From assembly GCF_032878955.1 (NCBI RefSeq), contig NZ_CP043839.1:62001-126000 (forward strand): 64,000 bases of DNA, written 5' to 3'. Source of the stretch: Butyricimonas paravirosa. Lineage in GTDB: Bacteria > Bacteroidota > Bacteroidia > Bacteroidales > Marinifilaceae. Positions 23,101 through 31,648 of this stretch are shown here, piece by piece; the stretch's first letter is position 1, and every line of letters starts with the position of its first letter. Below the pieces are notes generated by a model. It was not told the origin of the DNA, did not search any database, and saw only the letters and a program-made list of their open reading frames with translations. Both the position numbers and the translations under genes were made by a program.

Positions 23101-23565
23101 ATGGATACACTGGTAAGTTTAGGATATTGGGGGTTGTTTATCGGTTCTTTTCTGGCGTCGACGGTGATCCCGATGAGTGCCGACGTGTTGTTGGTAGGCG
23201 TGTTGGCGTTAGGAGGAAACGTGTGGGGATGCTTGGCGATAGCCACGGTAGGTAATTGGCTGGGAGGATTGACCTCGTACTGGATCGGGTGGCTGGGACG
23301 CTGGGACTGGATTGAACGCTGGTTCAAGGTGAAACGGGAAAAGCTGGAGCAACAGAAAGGACACGTGGATCGTTACGGTGTTTGGCTTGCTCTTTTCACG
23401 TGGTTGCCGATCGTGGGAGATCTGTTTGCCATTGCCCTCGGATTTTATCGTGTCCGTCCGAAGATGTCCGCTTTCTATATGCTCGTGGGGCGTTTTGCCC
23501 GCTTTCTGGTGTGGGTGTTACTGTATATCAAGTACGCTGATCGTTTTATCGAGTGGATCAGTTGA
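23101..23565 (+). CDS. YqaA-family (DedA-related) membrane protein
   Basis: A 154-residue inner-membrane protein of the SNARE-associated/YqaA group. GSFLASTVIPMSADVLLVG (about 15-33) and ATVGNWLGGLTSYWIG (about 59-74) correspond to the family's re-entrant loops, and TWLPIVGDLFAIALGFYR carries the conserved P-x-x-G-D. DedA relatives move lipids or polyprenyl carriers; this small branch is uncharacterised. It is coupled to the DUF2157 gene upstream and convergent with ygcG downstream. Confidence 0.85.
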   Translation: MDTLVSLGYWGLFIGSFLASTVIPMSADVLLVGVLALGGNVWGCLAIATVGNWLGGLTSYWIGWLGRWDWIERWFKVKREKLEQQKGHVDRYGVWLALFTWLPIVGDLFAIALGFYRVRPKMSAFYMLVGRFARFLVWVLLYIKYADRFIEWIS

Positions 23566-23576
23566 TCCGGTGATCG

Positions 23577-24350
23577 TTACCAGCTACCACTGGAACCACC
23601 GCCACCGAATGAACCACCGCCGAATCCACCAAATGACCCGCCACCACTGCTGAATCCTCCGAATCCACCGCTACTGCCGCCACCCATGGGGAAGATGAAG
23701 AATCCGCCGCGACCGGAGGTGTGACCGGGTGAGTAACCACCGCCGCCCCGTTTCCGGAATATGAGTGACAGGATGATCACGAAAACAATGAACCCGATCA
23801 CGATGTCGAAGGGATTGCCTTCATTCTTTTTCTTGTACTCGTCCGCGGTGTATTCGCCTTTTGACAAGTCGATCAGCACGTCTGTGGCTTTGTCAATACC
23901 TTTGTAGTAGTTGTCTGCCTGAAAAGCGGGAATGATTTCATTACGGATGATGCGGGAGGCCGTCACGTCCGGAACGACACCTTCCAACCCGTAACCGACG
24001 GAAATGGCCACTTCTCCTTTTTCTCTTCCGGATTTGGGTTTAATCAGAATGACGATACCGTTGTCTTTTCCCTTTTGTCCAATACCCCATTTTTCCCCGA
24101 GACGGGCAGCGTAGTCGTTGATGTCGTACCCGTTGAGTGAAGGTACGGTGACCACGGCGATTTGGGTGGAGGAGTTATTGTTGAAGTTTACCAGTTTCTT
24201 TTCCAGCGCTGCCCGTTCTTGGGTGCTGAATAATCCCGTGAAGTCGTTCACGATGCGTTTCGGGGTCATGGGTTCCGGAATATCCTGAGCATGAACGGAG
24301 AGCAGGGTTCCCGCGATGACGGTGAATAATATGAAGAGTCTTTTTATCAT
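23577..24350 (-). CDS. TPM-domain protein, YgcG type
   Basis: A 257-residue exported protein. The signal peptide is about residues 1-21 (ends in SVHAQ), followed by a TPM domain (about 30-165: VNDFTGLFSTQERAALEKKL, then KWGIGQKGKDNGIVIL). A transmembrane helix lies near 180-202. The tail is very rich in Gly and Ser (GGFGGFSSGGGSFGG) and ends in GSSGSW. This is the usual YgcG layout. It is the last gene of a lemA-TPM-ygcG cluster on the minus strand. These clusters are common in Bacteroidota and are thought to act in membrane or photosystem-like repair; the role here is unproven. Confidence 0.88.
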   Translation of the reverse strand: MIKRLFILFTVIAGTLLSVHAQDIPEPMTPKRIVNDFTGLFSTQERAALEKKLVNFNNNSSTQIAVVTVPSLNGYDINDYAARLGEKWGIGQKGKDNGIVILIKPKSGREKGEVAISVGYGLEGVVPDVTASRIIRNEIIPAFQADNYYKGIDKATDVLIDLSKGEYTADEYKKKNEGNPFDIVIGFIVFVIILSLIFRKRGGGGYSPGHTSGRGGFFIFPMGGGSSGGFGGFSSGGGSFGGFGGGSFGGGGSSGSW

Positions 24351-24407
24351 TTTGCTATAAGTTACAAATTAGAAAACAGGTTGTTCGTACAAACCTGTGG
24401 TATTCCT

Positions 24408-24842
24408 TTACTGAAAGGAAATTTCGTCGGGAAGTTCGTTCACGTCGTCAGCCTGGTAGGGGAAGTACGCTTTCAGTTGTTCCCCGGCAGAGATGACAGC
24501 CTCGCAGATACCTTCCGTGATCTTGCCTTCCTTGAATTTTGCAACCATGTTTTTCATGATTGAATCCCAAAAGTCTGCGGGTACTTTGGCGTTAATCCCG
24601 GCATCTCCCAGGATTGCGGATTTGTGGTCGAGTAAGGCCACGTAGATCAGTACCCCGTTTCTTTGTGCCGTTTTGTGCATATTTAAGTGGGCAAAAACGT
24701 CGGCAGCCCGGTCAAGTACGTCTATTTTACTACGGTTTTCGATATGTACCCGGATTTCCCCGGACGTGTCTTTTTCCGCTTGCTTGATAGCGGCTACCAT
24801 GGCGTCTTTTTGTTGTTGGGTAAAGGCTTTTTCGGGAGACAT
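24408..24842 (-). CDS. TPM-domain protein (short)
   Basis: A 144-residue soluble TPM-domain protein without a signal peptide or membrane helix. AIKQAEKDTSGEIRVHIE and NGVLIYVALLDHKSAILGDAGI are the family's core strands. It lies between lemA and the larger YgcG-type TPM gene, 57 bp before the latter, as usual for this cluster. The start follows a heptamer array on its 5' side. Confidence 0.88.
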   Translation of the reverse strand: MSPEKAFTQQQKDAMVAAIKQAEKDTSGEIRVHIENRSKIDVLDRAADVFAHLNMHKTAQRNGVLIYVALLDHKSAILGDAGINAKVPADFWDSIMKNMVAKFKEGKITEGICEAVISAGEQLKAYFPYQADDVNELPDEISFQ

Positions 24843-24852
24843 AAGCTGATGA

Positions 24853-24880
24853 ATTTTAGATTTTAGATTTTAGATTCCAG
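24853..24880. repeat. Heptamer array upstream of the short TPM gene
   Basis: ATTTTAG three times, then ATTCCAG, 11 bp upstream of the minus-strand ATG at 24842. Confidence 0.8.
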
Positions 24881-24923
24881 TCGCACGAGGCCAACGCTTT
24901 TTGATTTTCTATTTTTATCTTTT

Positions 24924-25039
24924 CAACTACCCCCTCTAACTCCCCCTTACACAGGGGGAGGATGCGCTATATTGTAGCATTATAGCGTTCCTTGAGTCCG
25001 TCTCTCCCCCTTACACAGGGGGAGCCGGTGGGGTAGTTG
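24924..25039. repeat. Structured GC-rich repeat element after lemA
   Basis: Outer arms CAACTACCCC (24924-24933) and GGGGTAGTTG (25030-25039) are perfect inverted repeats. Inside are two identical 21-bp palindromic units (24940-24960 and 25004-25024, form CTCCCCC-TTACACA-GGGGGAG) and a GCTATA/TATAGC hairpin between them. The whole could fold as a closed multi-armed structure. It ends 1 bp from the lemA stop codon. Confidence 0.85.
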
Positions 25040-25040
25040 T

Positions 25041-25631
25041 TTAAAATTTAACTTCCGGAACTTTTTCTGCACCGGCGGCAGCCTCAAAGTAAGGTTTCGG
25101 GAGGAAACCGAACATCCCGGCGATGATGTTTTTGGGGAATGAACGAATGTAGGCGTTATAACCTTTCACTTCCTCGTTGAATTTGCGTCTTTCAACGGCA
25201 ATTCGGTTTTCTGTTCCTTCCAGTTGGGCTTGCAAGTCACGGAAGTTCTCATTGGCTTTCAAGTCCGGGTATTGCTCGGAAATCGCCATCAAACGGGAGA
25301 GGGCAGAGGAAAGTTCGCCTTGCATATTATTGAATTTCTGGATAGTTTGCTCGTCCAGTTGATCAAAGTTTACCCGCATTTGCGTGGCTTTTGCACGGGC
25401 CTCCACAACTTGGGTCAACGTGTTCTGTTCATGCTCCGCGTAGCCTTTCACCGTGTTCACGAGGTTCGGGATCAGGTCCAGACGACGTTGGTATTGATTT
25501 TCCACGTTCGACCATTGGGAGGATACATTCTCACTCCGGGTTACCATCTGATTGTAACTTCCTTTAAACCACATGAAGATTCCAATCACGATGACGATAA
25601 TTACTCCTATTACAATATAACTCTTTTTCAT
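25041..25631 (-). CDS. lemA: LemA-family protein
   Basis: A 196-residue LemA protein: one N-terminal membrane anchor (about 5-23, IVIGVIIVIVIGIFMWF) and then the long helical periplasmic domain with NVSSQWSNVENQYQRRLDLIPNLVNTVKGYAEHE, the most conserved LemA block. VEERKFNEEVKGYN-type and the C-terminal FPKNIIAGMFGF and VPEVKF endings are normal. It heads the lemA-TPM-ygcG cluster. A TATATTTG box on the minus strand (25668-25661) lies about 30 bp before the ATG. Confidence 0.93.
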   Translation of the reverse strand: MKKSYIVIGVIIVIVIGIFMWFKGSYNQMVTRSENVSSQWSNVENQYQRRLDLIPNLVNTVKGYAEHEQNTLTQVVEARAKATQMRVNFDQLDEQTIQKFNNMQGELSSALSRLMAISEQYPDLKANENFRDLQAQLEGTENRIAVERRKFNEEVKGYNAYIRSFPKNIIAGMFGFLPKPYFEAAAGAEKVPEVKF

Positions 25632-25660
25632 GTTTTGCTTTTATTTTAGTGTTACGAGTA

Positions 25661-25668
25661 CAAATATA
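25661..25668 (-). promoter_or_regulatory. -7 box for lemA
   Basis: Minus strand reads TATATTTG, 30 bp upstream of the lemA ATG. The -33 element is not clear. Confidence 0.5.
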
Positions 25669-25706
25669 ATGCTTTATTGATTGTCCGCTGCAGAATGAGG
25701 ATGTTA

Positions 25707-25741
25707 AGATTTTAGATTTTAAACTTTTATCCTTTAGTTTT
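25707..25741. repeat. Heptamer array between lemA and the POT transporter gene
   Basis: AGATTTT twice, then AAACTTT, TATCCTT, TAGTTTT in 7-bp steps, continuing as TATCTTT and TAGTTTT into the 3' end of the transporter gene, including its stop codon at 25741-25743. Confidence 0.75.
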
Positions 25742-27165
25742 TATCTTTTAGTTTTATTTATCACCCGGTCGTAAATGTAGAGCAACAAGGTAGTGCCTAG
25801 CCCGATAGCCAGTATTACCATCCATATGTCGGAGGGGGAATACTCGTTCCATAGTAGGTTGGTTAACTCGTGAGGGGTGAGGTTGACTTGTTGGGCTACA
25901 TGATCGAAATAGGCGTTATTTGACAAACCGTCCGGTAAATGGAGGCCTTTTTCGGCAACAAACTGACGAGTGATCATCACTTTATCCGCCATGTTTTGGT
26001 AGACTACACCGGAGATAATTCCGGCAAAAACGTTACCAATGAAGACGGGGATAAAGGAGTAGCCCATATAGAGAGCCTTTTTGTCGTGTGGGGCAATCCG
26101 GCCGATATATTCCGTGATTTTCGGAGATCCGGCCATTTCTCCCAGCGAGAAGATCAGTATCGCCACAAGCGTGAACAGCACGTTTTGTGAGAATAGGGTG
26201 AGGGCCATTCCGATGGAGCAGACAAGGAATCCTGAAATCATGGATTTAAGGGGTTTCATGCGCATCACGACACTCGACACGATAATCTGGAAAATAATAA
26301 TGTAGAGAGCGTCGAAATTCGTCACGAATTCAGCATCCATAACTCCCGGAGCCGGACTGTAGTTGGTGCTGATGAAAGGGATGTACTTTTCAAAAAAATG
26401 GTACAACACGCTCGTGTCTATCCATTGCGAGATAAAGACGGGTAGGGTGAAGAAGAGTTGGTTGTACATGGTCCAGAATCCGGCCACGATGAACAGGAAT
26501 ACCACGAATTTCAAGTCTTTCACGATACTGAACATATTCCGGAATATATCCCCGAAGGTGCGAGTGAGAGAAGTCTGCTGCACGACTCCCCGGTGGGGTT
26601 CCTTGTAAAAAAGAAGTAGCACGAAGTTCAGCGCGATAATACCAGCCGATACATAGAACACGAGGTTGGACGATCCTTTGAACAAAAGGGTGACCATCGG
26701 TCCGAAGAAAGCGCCTATGTTAACCATCATGTAGTAGATGCCGAACCCGATGGAGGCTGTTTCATCCGTTGTGGTCTTGGCAATTGTGGCCGAGATGATC
26801 GGTTTGAACAGGGCGGCACCCAGAGCCAAGTAAAGGTACATGAGGAATACTCCCGTGAACGTGGAGAACATGGGTAGGAAGATGAAGGCGGACGTGTAGA
26901 TCACGAAAGCGAGAGCCAGTACTTTTTTGTAACCGTAGCGGTCAGCTATGGCCCCGGTCAAGACGGGTAGGAAGTAGAGTATTCCCGTTCCCACACCCAT
27001 CAGGATTCCTTTTTGACTTTGCGTGAATTCCAGACCACCCATATCGGATGATCCCGTGAGGTAATTGGCAAAAAGCATGAAGAAACCATACCATGCCCAG
27101 CGTTCAAATAATTCAATAGTATTAGCCACCCAAAAGGTGCGGGGAAATTTACGAAACACGCCCAT
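25741..27165 (-). CDS. POT-family (PTR2) proton-coupled peptide transporter-like protein
   Basis: A 474-residue protein with about 12-13 membrane helices. The first helix has IELFERWAWYGF, a variant of the POT signature ExxERFxYY that couples protons to peptide uptake. GAIADRYGYKKVLAL is the MFS A-motif between helices 2 and 3, and IYYMMVNIGAFFGPM the conserved helix 5 region. Most POT proteins move di- and tripeptides. The central loop around FLFIVAGFWTMYNQLFF is also family-like. The minus-strand TATATTTG at 27199-27192 is a likely promoter. It may serve the peptide economy suggested by the protease genes elsewhere. Confidence 0.85.
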   Translation of the reverse strand: MGVFRKFPRTFWVANTIELFERWAWYGFFMLFANYLTGSSDMGGLEFTQSQKGILMGVGTGILYFLPVLTGAIADRYGYKKVLALAFVIYTSAFIFLPMFSTFTGVFLMYLYLALGAALFKPIISATIAKTTTDETASIGFGIYYMMVNIGAFFGPMVTLLFKGSSNLVFYVSAGIIALNFVLLLFYKEPHRGVVQQTSLTRTFGDIFRNMFSIVKDLKFVVFLFIVAGFWTMYNQLFFTLPVFISQWIDTSVLYHFFEKYIPFISTNYSPAPGVMDAEFVTNFDALYIIIFQIIVSSVVMRMKPLKSMISGFLVCSIGMALTLFSQNVLFTLVAILIFSLGEMAGSPKITEYIGRIAPHDKKALYMGYSFIPVFIGNVFAGIISGVVYQNMADKVMITRQFVAEKGLHLPDGLSNNAYFDHVAQQVNLTPHELTNLLWNEYSPSDIWMVILAIGLGTTLLLYIYDRVINKTKR

Positions 27166-27191
27166 CTTTTACGTTTTTAGTGATTGATTGG

Positions 27192-27199
27192 CAAATATA
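27192..27199 (-). promoter_or_regulatory. -7 box for the POT transporter gene
   Basis: Minus strand reads TATATTTG, 27 bp upstream of the ATG at 27165. Confidence 0.5.
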
Positions 27200-27313
27200 A
27201 CGAATTCGACAGATGAAAGGAAGTAAACGTTCTTTTTTCTGAGAAATAAGCTGTTGAGACAAGGTTTTTTGCAATTATTCCAAGAAATATGGTGTAAACT
27301 GAATTATATTAAC

Positions 27314-27515
27314 TATCTTTGTACAATGAAACATTGTGAGTTCATTTTGATCTTTATCTTCTTTGTATTTTCCGGACATATTCCGTTCGGCTCTTTCCAT
27401 CGTTGAATTGACCTTTGTAAGCTTTCTTTGTTCAGACAGTTTCTTTGCCCGAGTAGGTTTATATGTACGAATCGAAAATGGCTGGAGGCAATTTTAAACG
27501 TAACAATTATTTATT
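27314..27515 (+). promoter_or_regulatory. Promoter box and long leader of the DEAD-box helicase gene
   Basis: TATCTTTG (27314-27321) is an exact -7 box. The implied 5' leader is about 190 nt, pyrimidine-rich, with repeated CTTTG words, and includes an 18-codon ORF (27463-27519) overlapping the helicase start. Long leaders on bacterial DEAD-box helicase genes often serve cold or autogenous control. The region 27166-27313 holds only the divergent POT promoter. Confidence 0.5.
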
Positions 27516-27519
27516 ATGA
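27463..27519 (+). CDS. Possible leader peptide of rhlE
   Basis: ATG 27463 opens MYESKMAGGNFKRNNYLL and ends with TGA 27517-27519, overlapping the rhlE start as ATGA. The overlap suits translational coupling. There is no homology evidence, and an ORF of 18 codons can arise by chance. Confidence 0.3.
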   Translation: MYESKMAGGNFKRNNYLL

Positions 27520-28676
27520 CATTTAGAGAATTAGAGATTGCAGAGCCTATTTTAAAGGCTATCTGTGAAAAAGGATATGAAAAGCCCACCCCGATACAAG
27601 AGAAGGGTATACCTGTGGCTCTTGGTGGTGGCGATATGCTGGGAATTGCCCAGACCGGAACCGGTAAGACAGCGACATTCGCTATACCGATCCTGCAACA
27701 TTTACTGGCCGATCGTTCGGAGGAAAATCGTTCAGAAACACGAGGGAATAAAGGACGTCTCGTGAAAAGACGGGTTATTAAGGCTTTAATCCTGACACCG
27801 ACCCGGGAATTGGCTATCCAGATCGGAGAGAATATCACGGATTACGGGAAGTACACGGGGATTAGGCACGCGATTATATTCGGCGGAGTGAAACAAGGAC
27901 CGCAGACGGATCTGTTACAGGCAGGAGTAGATATTCTTGTTGCCACACCGGGACGTTTGCTCGATTTGATCCGGCAGGGATACGTGAATCTTTCATCGAT
28001 TACGCATTTTGTTCTGGATGAGGCTGACAGGATGCTGGATATGGGATTTATCGCGGATATACGACGTTTGTTACCCATGCTGCCGACAAAGCGCCAGACG
28101 CTGTTCTTCTCGGCAACGATGCCTAAGGATATAGTGAATTTGTCGAGAAGTATTCTTTCAAACCCGACGAGGGTGGAGGTAACCCCGGTTTCTTCTGCCG
28201 TTGACACGGTGGAACAATGTGTCTATTTCGTGGAGAAACCGGAAAAGAAGAAACTTCTTGTTTCCTTGTTGAAACAAGAGAAAAAGTCGGTGCTTGTTTT
28301 TTCACGTACCAAGCATGGGGCGGATAATATATCCCGCTTGTTGAAGAAGTCCGGAATCAAGAGTGAGGCGATTCACGGGGATAAATCACAAGGACAACGC
28401 CAGCGAGCTCTGTCGAACTTTAAGGCAGGAGCTATCCGGGTGATGGTGGCCACTGACATTGCGGCGCGAGGAATTGATATTCAGGAGTTGGAGATTGTCA
28501 TAAATTATGATCTGCCTGATGTGGCTGAAACATACGTACATCGTATCGGGCGCACCGGGCGTGCGGGACATCTCGGTACGGCGGTGACGTTCTGTTCGGA
28601 AGAGGAACAGTCTAAGATTCGGGAAATCCAAGTTCTAACTGGCAAGAAAATCAATCGGTTGTCTTTTCAAGCATGA
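27516..28676 (+). CDS. rhlE: DEAD-box RNA helicase (RhlE-like)
   Basis: A 386-residue ATP-dependent RNA helicase with all core motifs: Q-motif region (KPTPIQEKGIP), AQTGTGKTATFAIP (motif I), PTRELAIQ (Ia), TPGRLLDL (Ib), DEADRMLDMGF (II), SATMP (III), IAARGIDIQELEIVINYDLP (V) and HRIGRTGRAG (VI). It stops soon after motif VI (KINRLSFQA), without the basic tail of longer RhlE or CsdA enzymes. Roles are RNA unwinding in ribosome assembly or mRNA turnover. It ends before a strong bidirectional terminator. Confidence 0.92.
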   Translation: MTFRELEIAEPILKAICEKGYEKPTPIQEKGIPVALGGGDMLGIAQTGTGKTATFAIPILQHLLADRSEENRSETRGNKGRLVKRRVIKALILTPTRELAIQIGENITDYGKYTGIRHAIIFGGVKQGPQTDLLQAGVDILVATPGRLLDLIRQGYVNLSSITHFVLDEADRMLDMGFIADIRRLLPMLPTKRQTLFFSATMPKDIVNLSRSILSNPTRVEVTPVSSAVDTVEQCVYFVEKPEKKKLLVSLLKQEKKSVLVFSRTKHGADNISRLLKKSGIKSEAIHGDKSQGQRQRALSNFKAGAIRVMVATDIAARGIDIQELEIVINYDLPDVAETYVHRIGRTGRAGHLGTAVTFCSEEEQSKIREIQVLTGKKINRLSFQA

Positions 28677-28691
28677 TGACTGAACGTATAT

Positions 28692-28728
28692 AAAAAAAGA
28701 ACGATCTGTGATGCAGATCGTTCTTTTT
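28692..28728. terminator. Bidirectional terminator between rhlE and ackA
   Basis: GAACGATCTG (28699-28708) pairs with CAGATCGTTC (28714-28723) over a 5-nt loop, with an A run on the left and a T run on the right, serving both convergent genes. Confidence 0.9.
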
Positions 28729-28746
28729 CTATATAGAAATAATAGC

Positions 28747-29946
28747 TTATTTCACTAGATTCATGGTGTCTGTCGCGATAACCAATTCCTCGTCCGTGGT
28801 GATGCTCATCACGATTACTTTGGAATCGGCGGTAGACAGTACTTTGTCTTGTCCGCGAACGCCTTTATTGGCGGCAACATCAAAGTGAACACCCATGTAT
28901 TCCATGTTGGTACATACTTGTTCACGTACTTCACTGTCATTTTCCCCGATACCCCCGGTGAAGACGATCAAATCCGCTCCGTTTAGGGCGGCAGCGTAGC
29001 TACCCACGTATTTCTTCACGTCATAAGCAAGAATATCAAGGGCGAGGCGAGCCTTGTCGTTTCCGGATTCAGCTGCAGCCTGTAAGTCACGACAATCGGA
29101 AGAAACTTCAGATACTCCTTGCAATCCTGATTTCTTATTTACTAGGTCGTTTGCCTGTGCCGCATTTAAACCTTCTTTCTCGCAGATATACAATAATGCT
29201 CCCAAGTCAAGGTCTCCCGTACGGGTTCCCATGATCACACCGGCATTGGGAGTGAAACCCATGGAGGTGTCAACGGATTTACCTTTGTTGATGGCGGTTA
29301 TGGATGAACCATTACCCAAGTGGCAAGTGATGATTTTTTTCTCCTCAATATTCCATCCCAGTATTTTACATGCTTTTTCAGCCACGAACTTGTGAGAGGT
29401 TCCGTGGAATCCGTAACGACGGATACGATAATCCTCGTAGTATTTGTACGGGAGCCCGTAGATATATGCTTCTTTCGGAAGAGTTTGGTGGAATGACGTG
29501 TCGAATACCGCTACTTGTGGTATACCCGGTAACAGTTTTTCCATGGTCTCGATTCCTTTCAAGTTTGCGGGATTGTGAAGTGGAGCTAACTCGCAGCAAG
29601 CGGCGATCTTTTTCTTGGCGTCCTCGTCAACACGGGCGCTCTTGGCGAAGAATTCACCTCCATGAGCTACGCGGTGTCCCACGGCATTAATGTCCGTCAA
29701 GGCCTTGATTACCCCATGTTTCGGGTCAACCAGAGCTTTCAAGATCAGATCGATCCCGGCTGTATGGTCCGCGATAGGTTCTTCTACCACGTATTTATCT
29801 TTTCCTTCCGGTTTGTGAGTGAAACTTCCCACGGGTAAACCGATCTTTTCCACCAATCCTTTAGCGAGTAACGTCGGTTCTCCTGCCATGTCAAGCAATT
29901 GATATTTAATAGAGGAGCTACCGCAGTTTAAAACTAATACGTTCAT
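28747..29946 (-). CDS. ackA: Acetate kinase
   Basis: A 399-residue enzyme that makes ATP and acetate from acetyl phosphate, the last step of acetate fermentation. Motifs: VLNCGSSSIKYQL at the N-terminus, RRYGFHGTSHKFV, CHLGNGSSITAI, GFTPNAGVIMGTRTGDLD and VFTGGIGENDSEVRE. Length is normal. It lies 46 bp after pta on the minus strand, forming the usual pta-ackA operon. Confidence 0.97.
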   Translation of the reverse strand: MNVLVLNCGSSSIKYQLLDMAGEPTLLAKGLVEKIGLPVGSFTHKPEGKDKYVVEEPIADHTAGIDLILKALVDPKHGVIKALTDINAVGHRVAHGGEFFAKSARVDEDAKKKIAACCELAPLHNPANLKGIETMEKLLPGIPQVAVFDTSFHQTLPKEAYIYGLPYKYYEDYRIRRYGFHGTSHKFVAEKACKILGWNIEEKKIITCHLGNGSSITAINKGKSVDTSMGFTPNAGVIMGTRTGDLDLGALLYICEKEGLNAAQANDLVNKKSGLQGVSEVSSDCRDLQAAAESGNDKARLALDILAYDVKKYVGSYAAALNGADLIVFTGGIGENDSEVREQVCTNMEYMGVHFDVAANKGVRGQDKVLSTADSKVIVMSITTDEELVIATDTMNLVK

Positions 29947-29992
29947 TATAATTTAATTTGAAAATGGTAATACTTGTTGAGTCTATAAAAGT

Positions 29993-30994
29993 CTATTTTG
30001 CCGCTGCCTGATTTACCGTGATGGCAACAAGGTTCACGATGTCGCTTACGGAACAACCTCTTGACAGGTCGTTAATCGGGGCTGCCATTCCTTGGAGGAC
30101 GGGACCCACCGCTTCAATTCCTGCAATACGTTGCACGAGTTTATAGCTGATGTTTCCAACTTCAAGACTCGGGAATATCAACACGTTAGCTTTACCGGCC
30201 ACGGGACTGCCCGGGGCTTTGCTGGCACCTACCGATGCCACGAGGGCCGCATCAGCTTGCATTTCACCGTCGATCATCACGTCGGGAGCCATTTGTTTGG
30301 CGAGTTCCGTTGCTTTCACTACTTTGTCAACCAGTTCGTTTTTAGCTGATCCTTTGGTGGAGAAACTTAACATGGCAACTCTCGGTTCGATTTTAGCGAT
30401 AGCTCTGGCTGTTCCGGCAGTAGCCACGGCGATCTGGGCCAATTCTTCTGCGGTCGGGTTAGGCAGTACGGCACAGTCGGCACACACGATTAGGCCGTTT
30501 TCTCCATATTCCGGTTTGTTGGTTAATAACAAGAATGCTCCTGATACAACAGACATACCCGGTAAGGTTTTCACGATCTGTAACGCAGGACGTAACACGT
30601 CTCCGGTAGCATTTTTTGCCCCGGCAACTTCACCGTCGGCATCCCCGCTCTTGATCATCAAAGTGGCAAGGTATAGCGGGTCAAGAACGAGTTTCAAAGC
30701 TTGTTCTTTTGTCATACCTTTACTTTTGCGAAGTTCAACCAAAAGGTCTGCATACGCTTCTTTCTTCTCGTGATTTTCGGGATCGATGATTGTGGCTTTA
30801 CCGATATTTTTCAATTCGAATTTCTCGGCCAACGCTTTAATTTCAGCCGGATTACCGATCAAGATGATTTGAGCAATACCTTCAGCTATCAAGATGTCGG
30901 CTGCTTTCAACGTACGTTCTTCTGTTCCTTCCGGAAGTACAATCCGTTTGTTGCACTTCTTCGCATTTTCTTTGATTTGTTCAAGGAGATTCAT
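29993..30994 (-). CDS. pta: Phosphate acetyltransferase
   Basis: A 333-residue short-form Pta (no N-terminal DRTGG or P-loop part) that makes acetyl phosphate from acetyl-CoA. The core motifs are KRIVLPEGTEERTLKAAD, KSGDADGEVAGA, SVVSGAFLL, VADCAVLPNPTAEELAQIA-like ADCAVLPNPTAEELAQ and SFSTKGSAKN. It heads the pta-ackA operon. A near-match -7 box, TACTTTCG on the minus strand at 31047-31040, may drive it. Confidence 0.96.
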   Translation of the reverse strand: MNLLEQIKENAKKCNKRIVLPEGTEERTLKAADILIAEGIAQIILIGNPAEIKALAEKFELKNIGKATIIDPENHEKKEAYADLLVELRKSKGMTKEQALKLVLDPLYLATLMIKSGDADGEVAGAKNATGDVLRPALQIVKTLPGMSVVSGAFLLLTNKPEYGENGLIVCADCAVLPNPTAEELAQIAVATAGTARAIAKIEPRVAMLSFSTKGSAKNELVDKVVKATELAKQMAPDVMIDGEMQADAALVASVGASKAPGSPVAGKANVLIFPSLEVGNISYKLVQRIAGIEAVGPVLQGMAAPINDLSRGCSVSDIVNLVAITVNQAAAK

Positions 30995-31123
30995 GATATT
31001 TTTATTTTAAATATATAGTTACTCGCAATCGTTAGCGCGAAAGTAGAAATAAATAATCAATTTGTAATGCAGACATTACAAAAAAGTTCATTTTCGGGGA
31101 AAAGTTTATTATTTACTCTTATT

Positions 31124-31615
31124 TCATTTTCCGAGTTTGAAACGAATACGCAATACTCCATCATTGAAATCGAACGAGATGATGCGGAACGTGCCGATCT
31201 CGGCCGTGTTGGTGACATGAAGTCCGATGCAGGCGCATTGATCGTAATCCCCGATACGAATTACCCGCACGGTCTTTATACCCGGTTCAGGAAGGCGGGT
31301 AAGGTTGATGCCTGCCGGAACCTGATCGATCGGGTAGAAAATTTCTTCTACGTTGATGTTTTGTTGTATAATGTCGTTTACCGCTTGCTCTACGGTGGCA
31401 ATGTCTTCGGCAGAAGGTGCCGTTTTGAAGTGGTAATCACATTTGGATTTCTTTTTTTCTATATGGGCGGAGAAAGAACGTTCACAATGGAAGTATTTGA
31501 CCATCTGAGAATTTAGTAGGTGTTCCGCTGTGTGCATCGGTGCGATTGACACATCCTGAAATTTTGGGGCTGCTTGGCTTATTTCCATCATAGACAAGTT
31601 TTTATTTTTAGACAT
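31124..31615 (-). CDS. AlaX-like tRNA-editing domain protein
   Basis: A 163-residue stand-alone protein of the threonyl/alanyl-tRNA synthetase second additional domain. HTAEHLL (HxxxH) and CACIGLHVTNTAEIG (CxxxH) supply the zinc ligands. Relatives hydrolyse mischarged Ser-tRNA(Ala) or related products. A TACTTTTG box on the minus strand (31628-31621) sits so close to the first ATG (31615) that transcription would start at or near it. The message may be leaderless, or translation may start at the second or third Met (31591 or 31588), giving the sequence MMEISQ or MEISQ. Confidence 0.8.
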   Translation of the reverse strand: MSKNKNLSMMEISQAAPKFQDVSIAPMHTAEHLLNSQMVKYFHCERSFSAHIEKKKSKCDYHFKTAPSAEDIATVEQAVNDIIQQNINVEEIFYPIDQVPAGINLTRLPEPGIKTVRVIRIGDYDQCACIGLHVTNTAEIGTFRIISFDFNDGVLRIRFKLGK

Positions 31616-31648
31616 AAAGACAAAAGTACATATTTTTCTGATGGGTGG

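Noticed and set aside
30150..30773. A 207-codon plus-strand ORF inside pta
   Set aside because: Ala/Ser-rich antisense shadow of Pta, which carries all expected motifs.
31067..31516. A 149-codon plus-strand ORF opposite the AlaX-like gene
   Set aside because: The minus strand encodes conserved HxxxH and CxxxH zinc motifs; the plus frame has no recognisable family.
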